Shown here one piece after another: positions 16,511 to 25,880 of a DNA stretch of 64,000 nt. The stretch is from Gemmatimonadota bacterium (lineage in GTDB: Bacteria > Gemmatimonadota > Gemmatimonadetes > Gemmatimonadales > Gemmatimonadaceae). The stretch spans positions 682,001 to 746,000 of the forward strand of contig JADJNZ010000001.1 of NCBI GenBank assembly GCA_016714015.1, given 5' to 3'. A program made the position numbers and the translations under genes. Under the pieces are notes generated by a model that did not search any database, was not told where the DNA came from, and was given only the letters and a program-made list of their open reading frames with translations. The first letter of the stretch is position 1. Each line of letters begins with the position of its first letter.

Positions 16511-17752
16511 TCAGTCGCGGGCGAGCCCCGGATGTCGGCGGAAGGCCCAGGTCGCGAATACCAGCATGAGGACCGCGCCACCGCCGATCGCCCACTCGAC
16601 GCCCGCGCGGCGGGCGACCCAGCCGCCGACGAAGCTGCCGATCGGCGAGCCGCCGACGTAGACCATCACATAAAGCGAGAGCACGCGTCCGCGAAGCGAG
16701 TCGGGGACGAGCTCCTGCAGTCGGGCGTTCACGTGGACATTGTTGATCATCATCGCCGCCCCCACCGCGTAAAGGAGCAGACCATTGAGCAGCGGCACGC
16801 GGACCAGTGCGAACAGCAGGAGCAGACCGGCGAAGCCGAACGAAGCAGCCCGGAACATCCGTCCGCGGGCGGCACTGCCACCGACCACGGCGGTCACGAG
16901 CGCACCGGTGACCGCCCCGAGCCCGAGCGCGGCCATCAGCGCACCGTAGCCGTCCGGGCCGAGGGAGAGCGCGTCACGCGCAACGACGGGGAGCAACGTG
17001 ATGACGGGCACCCCGAGGACCGAAAAGACGGTCGCGATGAGCAGGAGGATCGGGAGCGGCTCGGTCTCGCGGACGTGACGGATCGCGTCGCCCATGCCGG
17101 ACAACGGGGTGGCCGACGAGCGCGGCACGGCGCGATGCTCGGGCAGGTCGATCAGCGCCAGACCGGTGAGCACGGCGAGGTAGCTGAGAGCGTTGAGGCC
17201 GAAGGTCCAGGGGACGCCGAGACGGGCGATCACGAGCGCGGCCACGCTCGGCCCCGCGACGCGCGCGAGGTTGAAGCCCATGGAGTTGAGTCCGATCGCC
17301 GCGGGCAGGTCCTCACGACCGACGAGTTCCACCATCAATGATTGACGGGCAGGGATCTCGAACGCCCCGAGCACGCCACCCACCAGCGCGAGAACGATCA
17401 GCCACCCGATCGTGAGATGTCCCGTCCATGCCAGGAGCCAGAGCGCCGCCGCCTCGGCGAGCATCAGCGACTGCGCGATCCGGACGACGCGCAGCTTCGA
17501 ACTCCGGTCGGCGACGACCCCGCCCGGGAGAGAGAAGATGAGGATGGGGAACGTGTTCGCCGCCGACACGAGCCCGACCATGAATGCGTCGTTCGTGAGC
17601 TCGAGTGCCGTCCAGCCGACCGCCACCGTCTGCATCCACGAGCCGACGAGCGACGTGGTCTGGCCGATCCAGAATATCCGGAAGTTCCGATAGGCCGCCA
17701 GCGTGCGGAACGGATTCATCGACGGTCCGTTGCCGACGCGCGGGGTGCTCAT
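16511..17752 (-). CDS. MFS exporter (EntS/MFS_3 type)
   Basis: A 413-residue major facilitator with about 12 membrane helices. It opens with a cytosolic segment and the family start FRTLAAYRNFRIFWIGQTTS. The MFS motif A equivalent GGVVADRSSKLRVV lies between TM2 and TM3. Two related halves are visible, with PDSLRGRVLSLYVMVYVGGSP in the second (same place as the PAELRGRV segment in enterobactin-exporter-like proteins). The substrate is unknown. Its ATG at 17752 overlaps the stop of the upstream antiporter gene by 4 nt. A 142-nt gap separates it from the next antiporter downstream. Confidence 0.87.
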   Translation of the reverse strand: MSTPRVGNGPSMNPFRTLAAYRNFRIFWIGQTTSLVGSWMQTVAVGWTALELTNDAFMVGLVSAANTFPILIFSLPGGVVADRSSKLRVVRIAQSLMLAEAAALWLLAWTGHLTIGWLIVLALVGGVLGAFEIPARQSLMVELVGREDLPAAIGLNSMGFNLARVAGPSVAALVIARLGVPWTFGLNALSYLAVLTGLALIDLPEHRAVPRSSATPLSGMGDAIRHVRETEPLPILLLIATVFSVLGVPVITLLPVVARDALSLGPDGYGALMAALGLGAVTGALVTAVVGGSAARGRMFRAASFGFAGLLLLFALVRVPLLNGLLLYAVGAAMMINNVHVNARLQELVPDSLRGRVLSLYVMVYVGGSPIGSFVGGWVARRAGVEWAIGGGAVLMLVFATWAFRRHPGLARD

Positions 17753-18978
17753 GCGGACGCAGAGTCCTCGGGCTCACCGCCCTCAGGGCCGGTCCGCCGC
17801 GGCTCGGAGTCGCCGCGATCCGGGCCCTTGGCCAGCAGGTCGGGGTCCGTCGTCGGCAGTCGAAGGACGAGGCCCGGGATGAGCGTATTCAGCACGGTGT
17901 ACCAGACGAGCCCGCCGAACAGCCAGGGAGGCAGGACGAATCGCTCGCGCAGGACCTCCGCGATCACGAGCGTGAACACGAGGGTCGGCAACAGCGGCGT
18001 CGAGACCCGGAACGCCGCGCGCCATCCTTCTCCGAGCGCGACCCGGCGGTGCGCCACGACGCTCAGGATGCGGACCGGCAGGGCGACCGCGAGGAGGGCG
18101 ACCCCGGCGACGAACGTCTGCCGCGTGAGATCATCGGCATGCAAGTGCGCCCCCGCCTTGAAGAAGTAGAACGGGACGAAGAAGGACGCGAAGACCTCGA
18201 CGGCATGGAGCATCTGCTCCGAGGCGAGCGCCGGCAGGTCCCGGCGGAACCGCTGCGCGGCGACGCCGACGAGGAAGGCTCCGACGAGATAGTAGACCCC
18301 CAGACGCCGGGTGACGAGTGCGCACACGAGCGCCACGATGATCAGGAACGCGAACTCCGACTTCGGCGCGAACGGCTGGATGACGCGGGCGAAGAGCCGG
18401 AACGCGACCGGGACGACGACCACCAGGCCCGCGAGAACGACCGCCGAGACGCCGAATCGCGTCACATCATCGCCTTGGAGCACCACGAACATCACCGCGA
18501 GCGCCACGAGTTCGGTCGAGATCGCCTTCGAACGGACCCAGAAGCGCTCGCGCACCGAGAGGCCGTAGCTCCCGAGGGAATCGAGGATGAACCCGGTGGA
18601 CGGCGTGCCTAGCGCGAGCGCGACCAGCGCGGCCGCGCGGTCGGGGAGTCCGAGGAGGCGCCCGGCCGCCACGCCGAGGCCGACGAGCACCACGGCCTGG
18701 ACGGCGAGATGCCAGATGAGGACGCGCGACTCCTTCCGCAGTTCACCGAACTCGACCTCGAGGCCCGCGAAGAGGAAGAGCGCGACGATGCCGAGGGTCG
18801 CGAAGAGCTGGACGGTGTTGTCGCCCGCGAGTTCGGGAGACGTGAGCCCCAGCGCCGCGCCGAGGACCAGGCTCGTCACCGCGCTCGGCAGACGGAAACG
18901 CTGCAGGTACTTCGGGACGACGAAGAGCCCGAAGACCAGCAGGATGTAGCCGATCTCCGGTGTGATCCCCTCGGTCAT
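17749..18978 (-). CDS. Kef/CPA2-type cation:proton antiporter
   Basis: A 409-residue integral membrane protein with about 12 helices. It begins with MTEGITPEIGYILLVFGLFV and PKYLQRFRLPSAVTSLVLGA, the usual first helix pair of CPA2 exchangers. Mid-protein FLFAGLEVEFGELRKESRV and GTPSTGFILDSLG are landmark loops. The C-terminus is a short acidic cytosolic tail with no RCK domain. The ATG at 18978 is preceded 5 nt upstream by TAGGTT, so a leaderless mRNA is likely and the longer frame to 19089 is rejected. It overlaps the MFS gene and diverges from the Ca2+ antiporter gene. The ion is unknown. Confidence 0.8.
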   Translation of the reverse strand: MTEGITPEIGYILLVFGLFVVPKYLQRFRLPSAVTSLVLGAALGLTSPELAGDNTVQLFATLGIVALFLFAGLEVEFGELRKESRVLIWHLAVQAVVLVGLGVAAGRLLGLPDRAAALVALALGTPSTGFILDSLGSYGLSVRERFWVRSKAISTELVALAVMFVVLQGDDVTRFGVSAVVLAGLVVVVPVAFRLFARVIQPFAPKSEFAFLIIVALVCALVTRRLGVYYLVGAFLVGVAAQRFRRDLPALASEQMLHAVEVFASFFVPFYFFKAGAHLHADDLTRQTFVAGVALLAVALPVRILSVVAHRRVALGEGWRAAFRVSTPLLPTLVFTLVIAEVLRERFVLPPWLFGGLVWYTVLNTLIPGLVLRLPTTDPDLLAKGPDRGDSEPRRTGPEGGEPEDSASA

Positions 18979-18983
18979 GCCCA

Positions 18984-18989
18984 AACCTA
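18984..18989 (-). promoter_or_regulatory. Candidate -10 hexamer of the Kef-type antiporter gene
   Basis: Minus-strand TAGGTT (TAnnnT) ends 5 nt before the ATG at 18978, predicting an mRNA with little or no leader. The divergent gene at 19065 has the related TTGATT ending 6 nt before its ATG. Confidence 0.4.
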
Positions 18990-19064
18990 GTCCGCGGACC
19001 GCCCGAACTCCACGCCGCAACCGACCGACGTGACAGGATCGGCTCCGAAGGTTTGATTCCCGGC

Positions 19065-20039
19065 ATGCCTCTCCTCGTCTCAGTCGCACTCGTCGTGTTC
19101 GGGATCGCCATCCTGGGGTTCGGTGCCGACGTCCTCGTCCGCGGCGCGGTGACCATCGCGCGGGTCGCGAAGATCAGCGCCGCCGTCATCGGCCTCACGA
19201 TCGTCTCGATGGGCACCTCGCTCCCCGAACTCACCGTGAGCGTCGCCGCCTCGTTCCGCGGCGCAAGCGACCTGAGCCTCGGGAACGTCGTCGGCTCGAA
19301 CATCTTCAACATCGCCGTGGTGCTCGGACTCACGGCCCTCATCCAGCCGATGCGCGTGCACTCGAGCGCAGTGAAGCTCGAATGGCCCTTCATGTTCCTC
19401 GCGAGTTTCCAGTTGCTCCTGCTCGCGCGTGACGGGCAACTCGACCGCCTCGAGGGTGCGTTCTTCGTCATCGGGATCGCGCTCTTCACCGCCTATGCCG
19501 TTCGCCTCGGACGCACGGCGGTGACCGGGGAGGCGGCGAGCGACCTCCAGACCGAGGTCGGCTCCCGCGCACTCGAGGACGGCACCGCGCAGGTCGGCAA
19601 GGCGCTCCTGTTCATCGCCGCCGGTATCGCCATGCTCGTGCTCGGCGGAGAGGTGCTGCTGCGCGGCGCGATCGAACTCGCCCGGGCCGCGGGCATGAGT
19701 GAACGGGTGATCGGGCTCACGATCGTCGCGGCTGGTACCGGCACCCCGGAGGCCGCGACCTCGATCATGGCCGCGCGGCGCGGACAGGGCGAGATCGCCC
19801 TCGGCAACGTCATCGGATCCAACATCTTCAACATCCTCGGCATCCTCGGCATCACCGCGCTCATCGCACCCATCGCCGTCGGCGACGCGATGGTCGGGAG
19901 TGACATGGTATGGATGCTCGTCTTCTCGGCGATGCTCTTCCCGATGATGCGAACCCGCTTCGTGCTCTCGCGGCTCGAGGGCGGATTCCTCGTCGCTTCC
20001 TACGGAACCTATCTCACCCTCCTGGTGTTGGGCGGATAG
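19065..20039 (+). CDS. Calcium/sodium antiporter (CaCA family, YrbG type)
   Basis: A 324-residue inner-membrane exchanger made of two inverted halves of about five helices each. The alpha repeats are clear: GTSLPELTVSVAA with GNVVGSNIFNI in the first half, and GTGTPEAATSIMA with GNVIGSNIFNI in the second. The conserved acidic residues that coordinate cation are present in both repeats. It should export Ca2+ in exchange for Na+ or H+. I chose the ATG at 19065 over the in-frame TTG at 19053 because the hexamer 6 nt upstream fits a leaderless start. The VWA gene follows after 13 nt. Confidence 0.92.
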   Translation: MPLLVSVALVVFGIAILGFGADVLVRGAVTIARVAKISAAVIGLTIVSMGTSLPELTVSVAASFRGASDLSLGNVVGSNIFNIAVVLGLTALIQPMRVHSSAVKLEWPFMFLASFQLLLLARDGQLDRLEGAFFVIGIALFTAYAVRLGRTAVTGEAASDLQTEVGSRALEDGTAQVGKALLFIAAGIAMLVLGGEVLLRGAIELARAAGMSERVIGLTIVAAGTGTPEAATSIMAARRGQGEIALGNVIGSNIFNILGILGITALIAPIAVGDAMVGSDMVWMLVFSAMLFPMMRTRFVLSRLEGGFLVASYGTYLTLLVLGG

Positions 20040-20052
20040 GCCCCGAGGACCC

Positions 20053-21336
20053 ATGCGATTCCATACCTACAGCAAGTTCAGCCCGGAATCCGCGGACGCG
20101 GTGGACCTCCAGGCGCTGCTCGACAACCTCGCGGACTTCCTGCTCCAGTCGGGATTCGCGGGTGGCGGCGATCCCGATCCATGGGGCTATCGCGACCTCG
20201 ATCAGGGCGGCGACCGCTCGATGGACGCCCTCAAACAGGCGATCCTCGACGCGCTCATCCAGTCGGGGCAGTTCACCCCCGAGATGCTCGAGGCCCTCCG
20301 CGGCGACGGCGACGACATCTCCGAGCAGAAGCTCTCCAAGCTCCTCGACGAGATCGTCCAGCGCCTGATGGCCGAGGGGTTCCTCAAGGCCGAGAACGCG
20401 CCGCAGGCGCCGGCGGGGCACCAGTCGGTGTTCGGCCCTGGGGGGCTCGCCAAGGCCGCCGCGCAGGACGTCCAGTTCGACCTCACCTCCAAGGGCATCG
20501 ACTTCCTCGGGTACAAGTCGCTGCGCGGGATCCTCGGCGGGCTCGGCAAGAGCAACTTCGGATCGCACGACACGCCCTGGCTCGCCACCGGCATCGAAGC
20601 AGACGCAGGGAGCAAACCGTACGAGTACGGCGATGTGCTCAATCTCGACGTCAACGAGACGCTCAAGAACTCCATGATGCGCACAGGATCGCTCGAGGTG
20701 CCGATGGACCTCGACTACAGCGACCTGATGGTGCGGCAGAGTGAGTACCGGTCGAGTTGCGCGACGGTGCTCATGCTCGACTGCTCGCACTCGATGATCC
20801 TCTACGGCGAGGACCGGTTCACGCCGGCCAAGAAGGTCGCGCTCGCACTCACGCACCTCATCCGGACGCAGTTCCCCGGAGACAGCATCAAGGTGATCCT
20901 CTTCCACGACTCGGCGGAGGAGATCCCGATGGGCGCGCTGGCCAAGGCACAGGTCGGCCCGTACCATACGAACACGGCCGAGGGGCTCAAGCTGGCGCGA
21001 CGCCTCCTCATGGCGCAGAAGAAGGACATGCGCCAGATCGTGATGATCACCGACGGCAAGCCGAGCGCGCTCACGATGCCCGACGGACGGATCTACAAGA
21101 ACGCGATGGGGCTCGACGCCTTCGTGCTGCAGGAGACGCTCACCGAGGTCGCGGCCTGCCGCAAGGCGGGGATCCCGGTGAACACCTTCATGCTCGCGCG
21201 AGACCGCGCCCTCGTGGAGTTCGTGAAGATGGTGAGCGCGATCACCCGCGGGCGCGCCTACTTCACGAACACGATGACGCTCGGGCAGTTCATCCTGATG
21301 GACTTCCTCAAGCGGAAGACCAAGAAGGTCAGCTGA
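20053..21336 (+). CDS. VWA-domain protein, probable partner of the MoxR/ChlI-like ATPase
   Basis: A 427-residue cytosolic protein. The N-terminal 230 residues are helical and acidic and contain MRFHTYSKFSPESADAVDLQ. The C-terminal part is a von Willebrand A domain with a complete MIDAS metal site: D243-x-S245-x-S247 in LDCSHSM, the Thr in HTNTAEGLKLA, and the Asp in ITDGKPS. Proteins of this shape (CoxE- and ChlD-like) act with AAA+ ATPases like that at 12582. It may be in an operon with the Ca2+ antiporter 13 nt upstream. Its 3' end overlaps the convergent TPR gene by 8 nt. The client protein is unknown. Confidence 0.83.
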   Translation: MRFHTYSKFSPESADAVDLQALLDNLADFLLQSGFAGGGDPDPWGYRDLDQGGDRSMDALKQAILDALIQSGQFTPEMLEALRGDGDDISEQKLSKLLDEIVQRLMAEGFLKAENAPQAPAGHQSVFGPGGLAKAAAQDVQFDLTSKGIDFLGYKSLRGILGGLGKSNFGSHDTPWLATGIEADAGSKPYEYGDVLNLDVNETLKNSMMRTGSLEVPMDLDYSDLMVRQSEYRSSCATVLMLDCSHSMILYGEDRFTPAKKVALALTHLIRTQFPGDSIKVILFHDSAEEIPMGALAKAQVGPYHTNTAEGLKLARRLLMAQKKDMRQIVMITDGKPSALTMPDGRIYKNAMGLDAFVLQETLTEVAACRKAGIPVNTFMLARDRALVEFVKMVSAITRGRAYFTNTMTLGQFILMDFLKRKTKKVS

Positions 21337-22792
21337 CGTCCCTGCCGACCGGCGGCATGGGCGCCGGATCGGGATCGTCGGGGTGCCAGGCGTCGCCATA
21401 GAGCTTCGGCCCGCAACTCGTGCAGATGCTGTGGCTGAACATCGCATCGGAGCGGTTGGAGATGTACGACTCCACCGCCTCCCAGAAGCCGCGGTCGTCC
21501 CGGACCTTCTTGCAGCTCGCGCAGATCGGGATGAGGCCCTTGAGCGTCCGAACCTCGGAGAGCGCGGTGCGCAACTCGTCGTTGGTGCGCTCCAGCGCCG
21601 CGTTGGACTTGGAGAGGAGCGCCTCGCGCTCGAGGCCGCGACGGCCGAAACGCGCCAGCTGCACGACCACCACGATGCCGAGCACGAGGACGAAGGCGCC
21701 GAGCACACCGATCACCCGCTGCCGGAGGATCGTCGCTTCCTGCACCCGCTGCTCGGCCAGGAGCCGCGCGGTCTCCCGTTGTTGCTGCTCCCGGTCGAGC
21801 CGCGACTCCATGATCGCGATGCGCTGCGCCGTCGAGCGCGCGAAGACCGTGTCGCGCAGCGCCTCGGCCGCGCGAAGGGCCGTCAGCGCCGCATCCGCGC
21901 GACCGCGCGTCTGCTCGACCTCCGCGAGTCCGCGCAACGCATCGAGCGCGAACACGCGCTGCTTGGTCTCGCCCGCGATGGCGCGCGCACGGGAGAACTC
22001 GCGCGCCGCGGCGGCGAGATCCCCCTTCGCCCGCCACGCCTGTCCGAGGTGGAGGCGTGTCCTGGCCTGGCTCCGGGCGTTTCCCTCCGCTTCGGCGACG
22101 CGAAGGACGTCCCGGAGATGCCCGATCGCGAGGTCCGGGGCCCCGTCCCGCGTCTCGACCACGCCAAGCGCCACCATGTTGAGCGCCCAGCCGCTGGTCG
22201 CCGAGTCGGCGATCTCCGTTGGTGAACTCCGTGATGCGTAGAGCGCGAGCGAGCGCGCGATGAGCGCGCGGGCGGAGGACTGCTCACCGAAATCGCTCAG
22301 CAGGAGCGCCTGGGTGTTCAGCGCATACCCGAGCACCACGGGGGCCTTGATCGCCTCCGCCACGGCAACGGCCTCCGCGAGCACCGGCCGCGCACGGTCG
22401 AACTGCTCCCAGTCCTGGTAGGTCTTCCCGATGTTCGTGAGCACCCGCGCGATCCCGATGGAGTCGCCGAGTGACCGTCGGATCTCCAGAGACCTGAGGA
22501 ACGCGTCGAGCGCGAACTCGTACTCGCCCACCTGATACTGGGAGGAGCCCATGCTGTTCAGCGAACTGGCCATCCCGGCGCTGTCGCCGAGCTGCTCGCG
22601 GATCCTCGCCGCTTCACCGAACTGCACGGCCGCACCGTCGAACCGGTTCGCTCGGAACAGCTCGCGGCCACGCGCATGGTGGTCCTCCGCCGCGATCGAG
22701 TCCGCCGCTTGCGCCGAGACGGCGGTCGCAGCGGCGCCCCCCCAGAAGAGGAACGCCGCGACGAGGTACCGGATCCGAAGGCGCGCGGGCAT
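21329..22792 (-). CDS. TPR sensor-like membrane protein with C-terminal Cys4 motif
   Basis: A 487-residue protein in four parts. A signal peptide (residues 1-29) is followed by about seven TPR-like helical repeats in the periplasm (30-340), with GMASSLNSMGSSQYQVGEYE as a clear repeat. One membrane helix (VIGVLGAFVLVLGIVVVV) and a coiled coil come next. The end is a cytosolic segment with IPICASCKKVRDDRGFW and SHSICTSCG. That last motif, two Cys pairs, normally ends some two-component sensor or regulator proteins and probably binds zinc. There is no kinase, cyclase or DNA-binding domain. It lies 43 nt after the RND gene and could be part of that operon. Output unknown. Confidence 0.75.
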   Translation of the reverse strand: MPARLRIRYLVAAFLFWGGAAATAVSAQAADSIAAEDHHARGRELFRANRFDGAAVQFGEAARIREQLGDSAGMASSLNSMGSSQYQVGEYEFALDAFLRSLEIRRSLGDSIGIARVLTNIGKTYQDWEQFDRARPVLAEAVAVAEAIKAPVVLGYALNTQALLLSDFGEQSSARALIARSLALYASRSSPTEIADSATSGWALNMVALGVVETRDGAPDLAIGHLRDVLRVAEAEGNARSQARTRLHLGQAWRAKGDLAAAAREFSRARAIAGETKQRVFALDALRGLAEVEQTRGRADAALTALRAAEALRDTVFARSTAQRIAIMESRLDREQQQRETARLLAEQRVQEATILRQRVIGVLGAFVLVLGIVVVVQLARFGRRGLEREALLSKSNAALERTNDELRTALSEVRTLKGLIPICASCKKVRDDRGFWEAVESYISNRSDAMFSHSICTSCGPKLYGDAWHPDDPDPAPMPPVGRDVS

Positions 22793-22835
22793 CGCTGAAA
22801 TCAGCCCGGTCCGCGGCCCGGGCGCCAGCCGCCGA

Positions 22836-25800
22836 TCACCCTACATCGTCGGGCATGGGGGGTAGCAATTCGTATAGGACCGGGGTCACCAGGCGGCTCA
22901 GCAGCGTGCTGCTCACCAACCCGCCGATGATCACGATCGCCAGCGGCGAGTAGAGAGAGCTCCCCTGGATGGCGAGCGGGAAGAGGCCGCCGATCGCCGT
23001 CGCCGAGGTCAGCACGATCGGGACGAACCGGATCTTGCCGGCCTTCTCGATCGCCTCCCGCAGCGCATGCCCCTGCTCGCGCAGCTGGTTCGTGAAGTCC
23101 ACGAGCAGGATCGAGTTCTTGATCTCGATGCCGATGAGCGCCACGAAGCCGATGACCGCCGTGAAGCTCAGCGTGTACCCCGTGAGCCAGAGTGCCACGA
23201 TCCCGCCGATGACGCCGAGCGGGATCACGCTCGAGACGATGAGCATGCCGCGGAACGTCTTGAACTCGAGCACGAGGATCGCGAGGATCCCGAACACCGC
23301 GACCATGATCGCGGTGCCGAGCCCGCCGAAGCTCTCCTCGCGACTGGCGATCTCTCCCGCCGCCTCGATCCGATAGCCGACCGGCAGCGGGAAGCTGTCG
23401 AGCTTCGCCAGCAGGGCACGCGTCACGCGGTCGGTGTTGTAGCCCGTGCGGACCTGCGACTGGACGGTGACCGACCGTTGTCCGTCGAAGTGCTGGACGA
23501 TGGGCGGCGAGGTCTCGAACGTGAATGACGCGAGCTGGCGCAGCGGTACCTGCGCGCCGGTCACCGAGCCGACGAAGAGCCGGTCGAGCGCCGACGCGTC
23601 CTTGCGCGCATCGCCAGGGAGCCGGAGCGTGACGTCGTACTCCTCGCCGTCGGTGTCGCGAAACCGGCCGGCCGGGAGGCCCGCGAGCCCGAACCGCACC
23701 GCCCGATCGATCTCCGCGGTCGGGACGCCGTGCAACCCCGCCTTCGCCCGGTCCAGCTGGAGCGCGAGATCGGTGCGGCTCACGCGCAGCGGGTTCACCA
23801 CGTCGCGCGTGCCGGGCTCGGATTCGATGAGCGCTTCGAGCCGCGCGGCGATCGCGCGCAGCGAGTCCAGGTCGCCACCGCGGACGCGGAACTCGATCGG
23901 CGCCTCGATCGGTGGGCCGTTCTCGAACTCCTTCACCTCGATGCGCGCATCGGGATAGGCGTCGAAGATGGTGCGCAGCGAGTCGAGCATGGCCGGCGTC
24001 GCCGCCGCGTCATACTCGTCGATCAGCACGAAGAGCTCGCCGTAGTTGGTGCGGATGCTCTGCGAGTTGATGTTGTAGTAGATCTTCGGATTCCCGCGCC
24101 CGATGTTCGCGTAGGTCGCCCGCACCTCGGGGCGCGCCATAACCGCGCGCTCGGCCACCCGCACCGCGGAGTCGGTCACCGCGAGCGAGCTGCCGACCGG
24201 CGCGGCCACCGTCACCAGGAACTGCGGCGTCCCCGCCTTGGGGAAGAGCGAGAACCCGATGCGCGGCACGAGCGCCAGCGCCCCGATGAAGAGCGCGGTC
24301 GCCACGACCAGCGTCGAGCGCGGACTGGCCAGCGCGCGATGCAGCCACTGGCCGTAGGTCGCGTCGATCCCGCGGTTCAGCGCACGCAGGAAGACGTTGC
24401 CGTGCTCGTCCTCCTCCTCGCGGAGGAAGACGCTCGCGAGGAACGGGATGACCGTGAGCGAGACGAGGAGCGAGGCCAGGATCGTCAGGACGACGGCGCT
24501 CGGCATGGAGCGGATGAACTTCCCGGCGGTGCCGGGGAGCATGAGCACGGGCAGGAAGGCGAAGACGAGCGTCGCCGTGGTACCGAGGACGGCCACGAAG
24601 ATCTGTTGCGTCGCCGCGATCGCCGCCTCCGTGCGGGTACGGCCCTCCCGCAGGAAGCGGGCGATGTTCTCCACGACGACGATCGAGTCGTCGACGAGGA
24701 GGCCGAGCGCGATGACGAAGCCGACGATCGACAGCTGGTTGATGGTGTACCCGACCGACTTGAGCAGCGTCACGCCGATCGCGAGAGAGAGCGGGATGCT
24801 CACCATCACGATCCCAGAGGCGCGGAGACCCAGGGGGAGGAGGGTGAGCAGGACGAGCAGGATCGCGATGACGAAGTCGATCCCCAGTCGCGACAGGCGA
24901 AGCTTCACGTTCGCCGACTGGTCGAAGGGTCGCTCGAGCCTGATCGTCCCCGGCAGCTCGGCCTCGAAGCGGTCCGCCGCGGCCCAGAGGCGGTCGCGGA
25001 CCGCCATGATGTTCTGGTTCTCCTGCATGTTCGCGGTCACCCAGACCGCGCGCTTGCCATCGAGGCGGGCGTGGTCGGTCAGTTCCTCATAGTCCCACTC
25101 GACCGTCGCGACGTCGCGGAGCCGGACCGTGCTCCCCTGGGCGCCGCCGATCACTGTCTCGCGCACCTCGTCGAGCGAGCGGTAGCTGCCGCTGGTCTTC
25201 ACGTTGAAGCGGCGGCGACCGGCATCGACCGACCCGCCGGGAATGTTCACGCTCTCGCCGCCCACCGCCTGCAACACCGTCGTGAGCGGGATCCGCAGTT
25301 CGGCGAGCCGCCCGGCGTCGACGGAGACGCGGACCTCGCGCTGGGGATAGCCCCAGGTGTCAGACTCCTTCACGCCGGCGATGCGCGCGAGCTCGTCGCG
25401 CAGCTTCCGCGCCTCCTGGTCGAGCACCGCGTACGGCGCGGTCTCCGACACGAGCGCGAACTGCGCGATGTTGACGTCCATCGGGCTGACCTTGTTCACA
25501 TCGAGCCGCGCGAGGTCCTGCGGCAGCTCCGCGCGGAGCGCGTTCACCTCGCGCACCACCTCGTCGTACTTCCGGTTCGCGTCGACCGAGACGTCGAACT
25601 CGGGGAGGATCACCGCGAGCCCGTCCTCGATGCTCGTCTTCACGCTCACGAGATCCTCGAGCGCGCGCACGCGGTCCTCGATGGGATCGACCACCAGCTG
25701 CTCGAGGTCGGTCGGGTTCGCTCCCGGGTAGACGACGATGATCGGGTAGATCGGGATCGGGAAGCTCGGATCCTCCGCGCGCGGGATCGAGAGGATCGAG

Positions 25801-25880
25801 TAGATGCCCATCGCGAGCAGCGCGACGAACGCGACGACCGTGAACTGGCGGTTCTTGACCGAGAACTCGGCGATCCTCAC
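22836..25880 (-). CDS. RND efflux transporter permease (AcrB/HAE family)
   Basis: A 1014-residue inner-membrane pump of a TolC-MFP-RND efflux complex, driven by protons. The start reads VRIAEFSVKNRQFTVV with a GTG at 25880. There are 12 membrane helices and two large periplasmic loops (about residues 40-330 and 550-860). The TM4 proton relay has both Asp residues in GLLVDDSIVVVEN near residue 397. The open frame reaches 26954, but that upstream part is only the adaptor gene read in another frame and is not a fusion. The GTG overlaps the adaptor stop. The substrate range is unknown; drugs or lipophilic compounds are likelier than metals. Confidence 0.93.
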   Translation of the reverse strand: MRIAEFSVKNRQFTVVAFVALLAMGIYSILSIPRAEDPSFPIPIYPIIVVYPGANPTDLEQLVVDPIEDRVRALEDLVSVKTSIEDGLAVILPEFDVSVDANRKYDEVVREVNALRAELPQDLARLDVNKVSPMDVNIAQFALVSETAPYAVLDQEARKLRDELARIAGVKESDTWGYPQREVRVSVDAGRLAELRIPLTTVLQAVGGESVNIPGGSVDAGRRRFNVKTSGSYRSLDEVRETVIGGAQGSTVRLRDVATVEWDYEELTDHARLDGKRAVWVTANMQENQNIMAVRDRLWAAADRFEAELPGTIRLERPFDQSANVKLRLSRLGIDFVIAILLVLLTLLPLGLRASGIVMVSIPLSLAIGVTLLKSVGYTINQLSIVGFVIALGLLVDDSIVVVENIARFLREGRTRTEAAIAATQQIFVAVLGTTATLVFAFLPVLMLPGTAGKFIRSMPSAVVLTILASLLVSLTVIPFLASVFLREEEDEHGNVFLRALNRGIDATYGQWLHRALASPRSTLVVATALFIGALALVPRIGFSLFPKAGTPQFLVTVAAPVGSSLAVTDSAVRVAERAVMARPEVRATYANIGRGNPKIYYNINSQSIRTNYGELFVLIDEYDAAATPAMLDSLRTIFDAYPDARIEVKEFENGPPIEAPIEFRVRGGDLDSLRAIAARLEALIESEPGTRDVVNPLRVSRTDLALQLDRAKAGLHGVPTAEIDRAVRFGLAGLPAGRFRDTDGEEYDVTLRLPGDARKDASALDRLFVGSVTGAQVPLRQLASFTFETSPPIVQHFDGQRSVTVQSQVRTGYNTDRVTRALLAKLDSFPLPVGYRIEAAGEIASREESFGGLGTAIMVAVFGILAILVLEFKTFRGMLIVSSVIPLGVIGGIVALWLTGYTLSFTAVIGFVALIGIEIKNSILLVDFTNQLREQGHALREAIEKAGKIRFVPIVLTSATAIGGLFPLAIQGSSLYSPLAIVIIGGLVSSTLLSRLVTPVLYELLPPMPDDVG

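Noticed and set aside
18979..19089. Extended N-terminus of the Kef-type antiporter
   Set aside because: The added 37 residues are Arg-rich, not membrane-like, and would cover the divergent promoter; the ATG at 18978 begins the first membrane helix.
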